From assembly GCF_014352855.1 (NCBI RefSeq), contig NZ_CP060697.1:1426001-1490000 (forward strand): a DNA stretch of 64,000 bases, read 5' to 3'. Every line of letters starts with the position of its first letter. The stretch's first letter is position 1. The translations under genes and the position numbers were made by a program. This document shows, in pieces, positions 9,353 to 17,112 of the stretch. The notes under the pieces were generated by a model. It was given only the letters and a program-made list of their open reading frames with translations. It was not told the origin of the DNA and made no database searches. The stretch is from Sphingomonas sabuli (GTDB lineage: Bacteria; Pseudomonadota; Alphaproteobacteria; Sphingomonadales; Sphingomonadaceae).

Positions 9353-10888
9353 GTGCAATGCAGCAATCTGGAGGGGGCAATCATCGCCGGCAGACCTATC
9401 CGTATCGTCATTGTCGGCGGCGGATCTGCAGGGTGGATGACCGCCGCTGCGCTGCGCAGCAAATTGTCGCCGGCGGCAGCCGAAATCCATCTGGTCGAAT
9501 CGGCCGAGATCGGAACGGTCGGGGTCGGTGAAGCGACCGTCCCGCACATCCGATTTTTCAATTCGGCCCTCGGTGTCGACGAAGCCGAATTCATGCGGCG
9601 GACGAAAGCGACCTTCAAACTGGGGATCGAATTTCGCAACTGGGCGCAGATCGGCGACAGCTATATCCATCCGTTCGGCGCTTTCGGCGCGGATGTTTCG
9701 GGCACTCCCTTCCTGCAGCAATGGGTTAGGTCGGGAGGGCCAGCGCGCGGTTCTCTCGAAGCCTATTCGCTTCCCGTCGCCGCAGCGCGCAAGGGCCGGT
9801 TCGCGCATCCGGCATCCGACCCGCGGCGCATCGAATCCACCTATTCCTATGCGTACCAGTTCGACGCCGGGCTTTACGGCCGGTTCCTGCGCGACCTGGC
9901 CGAAGAGCGCGGTGTGGTCCGTACCGAAGGGACGATCGTGGCGGTCGACAGCGATCCTGAGTCCGGCATCCGGTCGATCACGCTGAAAGACGGACAGGAA
10001 GTCGCCGGCGACCTGTTCGTCGATTGCAGCGGGTTTCGCGCCCTGCTGATCGGACAGGCGATGGGCAGCACCTTCGAATCCTGGCGCCGCTGGTTGCCGT
10101 GCGATCGCGCCGTCGCGGTGCCGTGCCGCTCGGCTGGGCCCGAAATCGATCCGTACACACGGGCCACCGCGCAATCCGCCGGCTGGATCTGGCGCATTCC
10201 GCTGCAGCATCGTGTCGGCAACGGACACGTCTATGCCAGCGAGTTTGTCGGCGACGAAGAAGCCGAACGTCTGCTACTGGACCAGCTGGAAGGCGAAGCT
10301 CTGGCAGCACCGAACCGACTGCGTTTCGAAGCCGGGCGGAGGGACCGGCAATGGGTTGCCAATTGCGTTGCCATCGGTTTGTCCGCGGGATTTCTCGAAC
10401 CGCTGGAATCGACCAGCATCCATCTTATCCAGTTGGCGATCACCAACCTGCTAGAGCTTCTTCCGGACGATTTGCGCGATGCTTCCGCCGCCGCGGAGTT
10501 CAACCGCATTATGGACGTGGAATACGAACGCATCCGCGACTTCCTGATCCTGCACTATTGCGCGACCGAGCGGGACGACAGCCCGTTCTGGGACTATTGC
10601 CGGACAATGGAGTTGCCGCCTTCCCTCGATGAGAAGATTGCGTTGTTCAGGGACCGCGGGCTGGTTGCCAGCTATCGTAACGGCATGTTCCTGGAGCCAA
10701 GCTGGATCGCAGTTTTCGCCGGGCAGCGCATCTTCCCGCACCATTCGTCCGCGGCGGCGGCCGGCGTTCCGGCAACCGTCGCCGGCAAGGCGCTTGACGC
10801 CATGCGCAACGAGGTTGAGCGAGCAGCCGTCGCGCTACCCAGACACGGCGATTATCTGCGCCAGATCGGCGCGGCGGCCATTGCATGA
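9353..10888 (+). CDS. Flavin-dependent halogenase-like protein A
   Basis: Member of the tryptophan-halogenase family (FADH2-dependent), 511 aa, cytosolic. It has an FAD-binding GGGSAGW near residue 22, K89 in TFKLGIEF aligned with the catalytic Lys of PrnA/RebH, the GWIWRIP motif at 277-283, and E352 in FLEPLESTSIH aligned with the catalytic Glu. The real substrate and whether it halogenates at all are unknown. The start is ambiguous: the only conventional in-frame start is GTG at 9353 with no ribosome site, while GGAGGGGG (9370-9377) lies 2-5 nt before ATC codons at 9380 and 9383. It is first gene of a six-gene operon; the next gene overlaps by ATGA. Confidence 0.88.
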   Translation: MQCSNLEGAIIAGRPIRIVIVGGGSAGWMTAAALRSKLSPAAAEIHLVESAEIGTVGVGEATVPHIRFFNSALGVDEAEFMRRTKATFKLGIEFRNWAQIGDSYIHPFGAFGADVSGTPFLQQWVRSGGPARGSLEAYSLPVAAARKGRFAHPASDPRRIESTYSYAYQFDAGLYGRFLRDLAEERGVVRTEGTIVAVDSDPESGIRSITLKDGQEVAGDLFVDCSGFRALLIGQAMGSTFESWRRWLPCDRAVAVPCRSAGPEIDPYTRATAQSAGWIWRIPLQHRVGNGHVYASEFVGDEEAERLLLDQLEGEALAAPNRLRFEAGRRDRQWVANCVAIGLSAGFLEPLESTSIHLIQLAITNLLELLPDDLRDASAAAEFNRIMDVEYERIRDFLILHYCATERDDSPFWDYCRTMELPPSLDEKIALFRDRGLVASYRNGMFLEPSWIAVFAGQRIFPHHSSAAAAGVPATVAGKALDAMRNEVERAAVALPRHGDYLRQIGAAAIA

Positions 10889-12387
10889 TGTCCGCCGGGA
10901 AGCAGCAGCTTGTGATCGTTGGCGATGGCTTTGCCGGCTCGACCGCCGCGGCCATGCTCTCCTGTGCCCTGCCTGCGGACCGCTTCGCCGTTTCCATTTG
11001 CGCAGCGAGCGGTGACGATCCGGACGACCTTGCGGCAGTGCAGCCGCTTTCGCCCGGCATTGGCCGGCTGTGCGCCCGTACCGGCATCGCCGAAAACGAC
11101 CTGATCAATCTTGCCGGCGGCAGCTTTGCATTGGGCACCGCTTTTTCAAACTGGGGCGCGCGGGGCGAAGGCTTTCTGCCGTTCGGCGACATCGGCGTTC
11201 CGCTCTTCGGACTCCCGTTCGGACCGGTCGCCCTGCATGCGCGCCAAAGCCCGGACCAGTTCCTGCTGTCCGACTTTTCCGTCGCCACCCTGCTTGCGCG
11301 ATCCGGCCGCTTTCAGCGTCCGTCTCCCGATCCGCGCTCGCCAATGTCGTCCTTCGACTACGGGATGCACGTGCTCCGCAAGCCGTACCTGGCGCAGCTG
11401 CGCTCGGTCGCCAGACGGGGCGGGGTCCAGTCGCTTGGCGTCGTTCGGGATGCAACCATCACGGACGGTCGCGTGGCGGAGTTTGTCCTGGATGACGGCG
11501 AGCGCGTCGCCACCGACTTCGTAATCGATGCCAGCGGACCGCAACGCCGGATTGCCTCCCGGCTCGGTGCAACCTTTTGCAGCTGGTCGGAAAGTTTCGG
11601 CTACGATCGGGTCGGCGCGCAATCTTTTGCGACCGACGTTCCGCCGTCCCCGTTCGCGATGATGACAGCCCACGCGTGCGGTTGGCGCCTGAGCTGCCCG
11701 GCGCAGGGGATGGTCAGCGAAGTTGTTAGTTTCGATTCCGCGCGCGCCAGCGATTCGGACATCGCCGGAAAACTGGTCGCGAACAGCTACGGCGAGCCGC
11801 GTGAGGCCATGCATTTCGCCGCCTGCGCACCGGGCCGTCTGGATCGTGCGTGGAGCGGAAACTGTGTTGCGATCGGCAGTGCGTCGGCCGTGACCGAGCC
11901 GGGATCGGCAGAGGCGGCCGATCTTCTGGTGTCCGCCCTGGAGAATTTCCTAACGCTCTACTCCGGATCGCCGGATGCGGTCACGGAAGCCGGCGAATAT
12001 AACCGCCTGTCCGCCAACGCCCTCGACTGCGCCCGCGACTTTGCGGCGGCGCGCTACATACTTGGCGCTCGGCCCGGCGATCCATTCTGGGCCGATCGCG
12101 CAAAGGCGGACCCCTCGCCCTCGCTCGCCGCGAAGATCGCGGCGTTTCGAGCGCGCGGCCGGGTTCCGCTGGTCGACGGCGATCGTGCCGACGAGGAAGA
12201 ATGGGCGACGTTGCTCGACATGCTCGGCGTCGTACCCGCGCAAGTCGGACTGATGACATCAAGCGTCCCGGCCGAGGATGCGCGTCGGCAGCTGGCGAGG
12301 TTGCGCGAGGCAATGATCAGGGCCGTGGTCAGCGCGCCGAGGCATGGCGATTATCTGGCGTCGCTGGGCCGGGAGGCGGCGGCATGA
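10885..12387 (+). CDS. Degenerate flavin halogenase-like paralogue B, probable pseudoenzyme
   Basis: A 500-aa protein with the same fold signals as its three neighbours (VIVGDGFAGS nucleotide-binding loop near residue 11, DFVIDASGPQ near 211) but divergent at each catalytic position. The Lys of TFKLGIEF is Ala82 (SFALGTAF); GWxWxIP reads GWRLSCP (266-272); the LEPLEST glutamate is Ser341 (TEPGSAEA). The frame is intact and codon use looks normal, so it is not a decaying pseudogene. It starts at an ATGA overlap with gene A and its stop overlaps gene C. An inactive partner, chaperone or flavin-binding regulator of the active copies is an inference. Confidence 0.82.
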   Translation: MMSAGKQQLVIVGDGFAGSTAAAMLSCALPADRFAVSICAASGDDPDDLAAVQPLSPGIGRLCARTGIAENDLINLAGGSFALGTAFSNWGARGEGFLPFGDIGVPLFGLPFGPVALHARQSPDQFLLSDFSVATLLARSGRFQRPSPDPRSPMSSFDYGMHVLRKPYLAQLRSVARRGGVQSLGVVRDATITDGRVAEFVLDDGERVATDFVIDASGPQRRIASRLGATFCSWSESFGYDRVGAQSFATDVPPSPFAMMTAHACGWRLSCPAQGMVSEVVSFDSARASDSDIAGKLVANSYGEPREAMHFAACAPGRLDRAWSGNCVAIGSASAVTEPGSAEAADLLVSALENFLTLYSGSPDAVTEAGEYNRLSANALDCARDFAAARYILGARPGDPFWADRAKADPSPSLAAKIAAFRARGRVPLVDGDRADEEEWATLLDMLGVVPAQVGLMTSSVPAEDARRQLARLREAMIRAVVSAPRHGDYLASLGREAAA

Positions 12388-13931
12388 GCGATAGCCAGCC
12401 CCTGTCTCACATATTGATCGTAGGCGGCGGAACTGCCGGGTGGATGGCCGCTGCTGCCCTTTCGCGGCTGACCCAGTCCGGGGTCGGAATCACGCTGGTC
12501 GAGTCCGAAGAGATCGGCGCGATCGGTGTGGGCGAGGCGACGATCCCGCCCATTCGCACCTTCAACGCGATGATCGGCGTCGATGAACGCGACTTCGTCC
12601 GCGCGACCGGAGCAACCTACAAGCTGGGCATCGAATTCGTCGATTGGGCACGGCGCGGCGATCGATATCTGCATCCTTTCGGCACATTCGGCGCCGACAT
12701 GGACGGCGTGAATTTCCACCAATATTGGCTACGGCTGAAAGCGCACGGGCTGGGTGGGTCGATCGAAGACTACAATCTGTGCGCGCAGGCCGCGCGGCTG
12801 GGCCGGTTCCAGTTGCCCGAGCGCGATCCCCGCTCCATCCTCTCGACGCTCAATTACGCTTATCATTTCGACGCGGCCGCCTATGCCGCTTTCCTGCGCG
12901 GCAACGCCGAAGCGCGCGGCGTCAGCCGCGTCGAGGGCATGGTCAAGAACGTCGAACGACGCGGCGAAGACGGCTTCGTTGCTGCGGTGACGCTCAGCGA
13001 CGGGCGGCGGCTGGCGGCCGATCTCTTCGTCGATTGCAGCGGCTTTCGCGGCTTGCTGATCCGGCAGGCTCTGGGGGTCGGTTACGACGACTGGAGCGAA
13101 TATCTGCCGTGCGACCGGGCGGTCGCCTTGCCCGTGGGCGGGAACGCGCAGCCGCTACCCTACACTCGGGCCACGGCGCTGGATGCCGGATGGCATTGGC
13201 GCATCCCGCTGCAACATCGGCTGGGCACGGGCTATGTCTATTCCAGCCACCATCTGTCCGATGACGAAGCGACCGACACCGCGGTGTCGCGGGCCGAAGG
13301 GGAAGCGCTCGGCGAGCCCCGGCTGATCCGCTTCACGGCCGGCCGGCTGCGCAAGGCATGGAGCCACAACGTCGTCGCGCTGGGCCTTGCCTCCGGGTTT
13401 CTGGAGCCGCTCGAATCGACCAGTATCCACCTCGTCCAGGCCGGCATTTCCAAGCTCCTCGCGATGCTTCCCGATGGTCGTTTCACGCCGGTGCTCGAAG
13501 ACGAATATAATCGGCTGACCAGCGGCCAGATGGAGCAGGTCCGCGATTTCATTATCCTGCACTACAAGGCGACCGAACGGGACGATTCCGCCTTCTGGCG
13601 ATCAGTGGCGGCAATGGCCGTCCCCGACACCCTGCAACGCAAGATCGACCTGTTTCGCGAATGCGGCCGTATCTTCTGGCATGATGACGATCTGTTCAGT
13701 GAGGCCAGCTGGCTGGCGGTCATGCTTGGGCAGAACATTGTCCCGCGCCGCTGGGACCCGCTTGCCGACGCGGTCCCGATCGGCGACCTGTCGGCAATCT
13801 TCGATCGCATGGGCAAGGCGATGAATGAGGCCGCCCGGGCCATGCCGACGCACGCACAATTCCTCGCCGCCACCATCAACGACGGGCAACGTCAGGCCCG
13901 GCAGCCCATTTCAGCAGGATCTCTTCAGTGA
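12384..13931 (+). CDS. Flavin-dependent halogenase-like protein C
   Basis: A 515-aa tryptophan-halogenase family protein with all family motifs: GGGTAGW near residue 14, K80 in TYKLGIEF, GWHWRIP at 269-275 and E344 in FLEPLESTSIH. The ATG at 12384 overlaps the TGA of gene B (ATGA) and follows GGGAGGCGGCGG; the frame stays open further upstream but that part overlaps gene B and lacks family similarity. It is third in the operon and closest in pattern to proteins A and D. The substrate is unknown; sugar-locus context argues against free tryptophan as the only possibility. Confidence 0.88.
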   Translation: MSDSQPLSHILIVGGGTAGWMAAAALSRLTQSGVGITLVESEEIGAIGVGEATIPPIRTFNAMIGVDERDFVRATGATYKLGIEFVDWARRGDRYLHPFGTFGADMDGVNFHQYWLRLKAHGLGGSIEDYNLCAQAARLGRFQLPERDPRSILSTLNYAYHFDAAAYAAFLRGNAEARGVSRVEGMVKNVERRGEDGFVAAVTLSDGRRLAADLFVDCSGFRGLLIRQALGVGYDDWSEYLPCDRAVALPVGGNAQPLPYTRATALDAGWHWRIPLQHRLGTGYVYSSHHLSDDEATDTAVSRAEGEALGEPRLIRFTAGRLRKAWSHNVVALGLASGFLEPLESTSIHLVQAGISKLLAMLPDGRFTPVLEDEYNRLTSGQMEQVRDFIILHYKATERDDSAFWRSVAAMAVPDTLQRKIDLFRECGRIFWHDDDLFSEASWLAVMLGQNIVPRRWDPLADAVPIGDLSAIFDRMGKAMNEAARAMPTHAQFLAATINDGQRQARQPISAGSLQ

Positions 13932-15445
13932 CCGACCAGCGCATTCGTAAAGTTGTCATCGTTGGCGGCGGCACCGCCGGGTGGATGAGCGCGGCCACCC
14001 TCGCGAAGATCCTTACCACCGAATATTGCGAGGTCGTCCTGATCGAAAGCGACGAGATCGGGATCATCGGCGTCGGCGAAGCGACGATCCCGCAAATGGC
14101 GACGTTCAACCGCATGCTTGAGCTCGACGAAGACGATTTCGTCCGCCGCACCAAGGGCACATTCAAGCTTGGCATCCAGTTCGTGAACTGGGGCCGTGAA
14201 GGTCACACCTATTTCCACCCGTTCGGATCCTATGGGCTGAACATGAAGGGCGTGTCCTTTCATTCGCACTGGTTGCGCATGCACGAACTGGGCGAAGCGG
14301 AGACGCTCGATCCCTGGTCCCTGCCGGCCTATGCAGGACAACGCGGCAAGTTCATGCGCCCTTTCGACGCCGGCAACTCGCCACTGTCGCAAATCGCCTA
14401 CGCTTATCATTTCGACGCCGGTCTCTATGCCCGCTACTTGCGCGATTATGCCGAAACCCGCGGCGTGAAGCGCCAGGAAGGCAAGATCGTCGACGTCAAC
14501 CTGCGCGGCGAGGACGGCTTCGTCGAGTCCGTCACACTGGCGGACGGCAGCAAGGTCGAGGGCGATTTCTTCATCGACTGCTCGGGCTTTCGCGGACTGA
14601 TCATCGAGCAGGCTCTGAAGGCGGGGTATGAAGACTGGTCGCATTACCTTCCCTGCAACCGCGCAATCGCGGTGCCGTGCGAAAGCACGGACGACATCGT
14701 CCCCTACACCCGTTCCACGGCGCGATCGGCTGGATGGCAATGGCGCATTCCGCTGCAGCACCGGATCGGCAACGGCCATGTCTTCGCCAGTGACTTCATC
14801 AGCGACGAGGACGCGGCGGACACACTCTTGTCCAACCTCGACGGCAAGCCGTTGGCGGACCCGCGCGTGGTGCCGTTCACGACCGGTCGGCGCAAGCAGA
14901 TGTGGGTCAAGAATTGCGTTTCGCTGGGTCTTGCCGCGGGGTTTCTGGAACCGCTGGAATCGACCAGCATCTGGCTGGTGCAGAGCGGATTGTCGCGGCT
15001 TATGACAATGTTCCCCGACCGCACCTTCCAGCAGGCCGACATCGACCGTTACAATCGCATCGTTTCCAACGAATATGAAATTGTGCGCGAATTCCTGGTG
15101 CTGCATTACAAGGCGACCGAGCGCGACGATTCCGAGTTCTGGAAATATTGCCGGAACATGCCGATCCCTGAGCGGCTCGAGGAGAAGATCCGCGTGTTCA
15201 ACGCCTACGGGCGGACGTTCCGCGAGAATGACGAACTGTTCAACGACACCAGCTGGTTCGCGGTGATGATTGGCCAGTTGATGCGGCCGCGCACCTACGA
15301 CCCGGTGGCTGACATCCTGTCGGTGGACGAGACCCGCGCCCGTCTCCGGCACATCGCCGATACAGTCCACAACAGCGCGGATTACATGCCATCCCACAAG
15401 CAATTCATCATTGAGAATTGCGCCGCCGAGGAGCTTGCAGCGTGA
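13928..15445 (+). CDS. Flavin-dependent halogenase-like protein D
   Basis: A 505-aa tryptophan-halogenase family protein. It has GGGTAGW near residue 13, K80 in TFKLGIQF, GWQWRIP at 269-275 and E344 in FLEPLESTSIW. It starts with GTG in a GTGA overlap with gene C and its own stop overlaps the GTG of the GH43 gene, so translation is probably coupled to glycoside hydrolases. It has no signal peptide and is therefore expected in the cytoplasm, unlike most of the hydrolases around it. Confidence 0.88.
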   Translation: MTDQRIRKVVIVGGGTAGWMSAATLAKILTTEYCEVVLIESDEIGIIGVGEATIPQMATFNRMLELDEDDFVRRTKGTFKLGIQFVNWGREGHTYFHPFGSYGLNMKGVSFHSHWLRMHELGEAETLDPWSLPAYAGQRGKFMRPFDAGNSPLSQIAYAYHFDAGLYARYLRDYAETRGVKRQEGKIVDVNLRGEDGFVESVTLADGSKVEGDFFIDCSGFRGLIIEQALKAGYEDWSHYLPCNRAIAVPCESTDDIVPYTRSTARSAGWQWRIPLQHRIGNGHVFASDFISDEDAADTLLSNLDGKPLADPRVVPFTTGRRKQMWVKNCVSLGLAAGFLEPLESTSIWLVQSGLSRLMTMFPDRTFQQADIDRYNRIVSNEYEIVREFLVLHYKATERDDSEFWKYCRNMPIPERLEEKIRVFNAYGRTFRENDELFNDTSWFAVMIGQLMRPRTYDPVADILSVDETRARLRHIADTVHNSADYMPSHKQFIIENCAAEELAA

Positions 15446-17112
15446 ACATCCGCAGCGCCATGCTCTGGCTTACATTTGTTAGCGCTCACAGCGCGGCGGC
15501 GGCGGCCCCGGCGGCGTTCGACTGGTTCGAATATTCAGGCACGGAAGCTGGCCCAGCCGCCGGCCCCGGGGAGTTCTCCAACCCCATCCTGCAGGGCTTT
15601 TACCCCGATCCCAGCATCACCCAGGTCGGCAACGATTATTATCTCGTCACCTCGACCTTCGCTTATTTTCCCGGCCTGCCCGTCTTTCACAGCCGCGACC
15701 TCGTCAACTGGACACAGGTCGGCAACGCCATCGACCGTAACAGCCAGCTCGATTTCAAGGCGCTGGGACTGTCGCGCGGCGTTTTCGCGCCCGGGATCAG
15801 CTGGCACGACGGCACCTTCTACATCGCCAACACCTGCGTCGATTGCGGGGGCAATTTCGTCATCACCGCCAGCGATCCGGCCGGACCCTGGTCGGACCCG
15901 GCCTGGCTACCGGACCTTGAAGGCGGCATCGATCCGTCGTTGGTGTTTGAGGACGGTCAGGCCTTCATCCTCAACAACGGGCCGCCCCCCGGCGAGCCCA
16001 AATATGACGGGCACCGCGCGATCTGGATCCAGCGGTTCGATACCCGGACGCTCAAAACCTTTGGGCCGCGGACGCTGCTCCTCGACGGGGGCGTCCGGCC
16101 GGAGGAAAAGCCGATCTGGATCGAGGGGCCCCACATCTTTTCGAAGGACGGCTATTATTATCTGATCGCCGCGGAAGGCGGCACCAGCGTCAATCATTCG
16201 CAGGTGGTCTTGCGCAGCAAGGCGGTGACCGGACCGTATGAGCCGTTCGCCGGCAATCCCATCCTGACGCAGCGCGACCTTCCCGAGGATCGCGTCCTGC
16301 CCGTCACATCCGCCGGCCATGCCGATTTCGTCACGACCCCGTCCGGCGAATGGTGGACGACTTTCCTCGCCACGCGGCCCTATTCGGGCGATTATTACAA
16401 TACCGGCCGCGAGACGTTCCTGCTGCCGGTGCGCTGGGTCGACGGATGGCCGCGGATCACCGAACCGGGCGCGCGCATTCCCACTATTCTCAAGCGGCCC
16501 GACCTCCCGGCGACCGCGCCGCCGGCAACGCCCACGCGCGGCACCTTCACCGTCCGCGAGGAGTTCGACGGCGCCCGGCTTCCCCCCGGCTGGATGATGA
16601 TGCGCAACCCGCGCCAGCTGTGGTGGTCGCTGCAGTCCGGCCAACTGCTGCTGCAGCCGCGCGCCGTGGCGCTTGGCGATCAGGGCAATCCGTCCTTTCT
16701 CGCTCGTCGCCAGCAGCATCTGCAGGCCAGCGCCACCACCAGCGTTCGCATCGATTCGCGAACGGGCGAAGCGGGGCTGGTCGCGCTGCAGAACGACGAT
16801 TACTGGTATGCCATCGTGGTCGGCCACGACGGCGGCCATCCAACGATCACCGTCAAGCGCCGCGCCGGGCCGGACGATCCCAAGGTCGGCAAGGTTGTCG
16901 CCAGCCGACGGTTGGCGACACAGCCCGGTTTGCCCGTCCAGCTTCGCATCCGCGCCGATGGTCCCGCTTACGCCTTCGACTGGAGCAGCGATGGCACGAC
17001 CTGGACGACCCTGGTCGACAAGGCGGACGGAACGATCCTCAGCACGAAGACGGCTGGTGGCTTCGTCGGCGCCGTATTCGGACTCTACGCCTACGATGGA
17101 GGAGCCAGATGA
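15442..17112 (+). CDS. GH43 beta-xylosidase / alpha-L-arabinofuranosidase
   Basis: A 556-aa exported GH43 enzyme acting on xylo-oligosaccharides or arabinose side chains. The five-bladed propeller residues are visible: the base Asp in GFYPDPSI, the pKa-modulating Asp in GGIDPSLVFED and the acid Glu in WIEGPHIF. The C-terminal half (from about residue 355, REEFDGARLPPGW) is the beta-sandwich typical of long xylosidase-type GH43 enzymes. The N-terminus has a hydrophobic signal peptide ending in an Ala-rich run. The GTG at 15442 sits in a GTGA overlap and follows GAGGAG. Xylosidase versus arabinofuranosidase cannot be decided from motifs alone. Confidence 0.9.
   Translation: MNIRSAMLWLTFVSAHSAAAAAPAAFDWFEYSGTEAGPAAGPGEFSNPILQGFYPDPSITQVGNDYYLVTSTFAYFPGLPVFHSRDLVNWTQVGNAIDRNSQLDFKALGLSRGVFAPGISWHDGTFYIANTCVDCGGNFVITASDPAGPWSDPAWLPDLEGGIDPSLVFEDGQAFILNNGPPPGEPKYDGHRAIWIQRFDTRTLKTFGPRTLLLDGGVRPEEKPIWIEGPHIFSKDGYYYLIAAEGGTSVNHSQVVLRSKAVTGPYEPFAGNPILTQRDLPEDRVLPVTSAGHADFVTTPSGEWWTTFLATRPYSGDYYNTGRETFLLPVRWVDGWPRITEPGARIPTILKRPDLPATAPPATPTRGTFTVREEFDGARLPPGWMMMRNPRQLWWSLQSGQLLLQPRAVALGDQGNPSFLARRQQHLQASATTSVRIDSRTGEAGLVALQNDDYWYAIVVGHDGGHPTITVKRRAGPDDPKVGKVVASRRLATQPGLPVQLRIRADGPAYAFDWSSDGTTWTTLVDKADGTILSTKTAGGFVGAVFGLYAYDGGAR

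Noticed and set aside
10885..12387. Gene B as a decaying pseudogene
   Set aside because: The frame is full length with no stop or frameshift and both ends are coupled to its neighbours; loss is specific to catalytic motifs.
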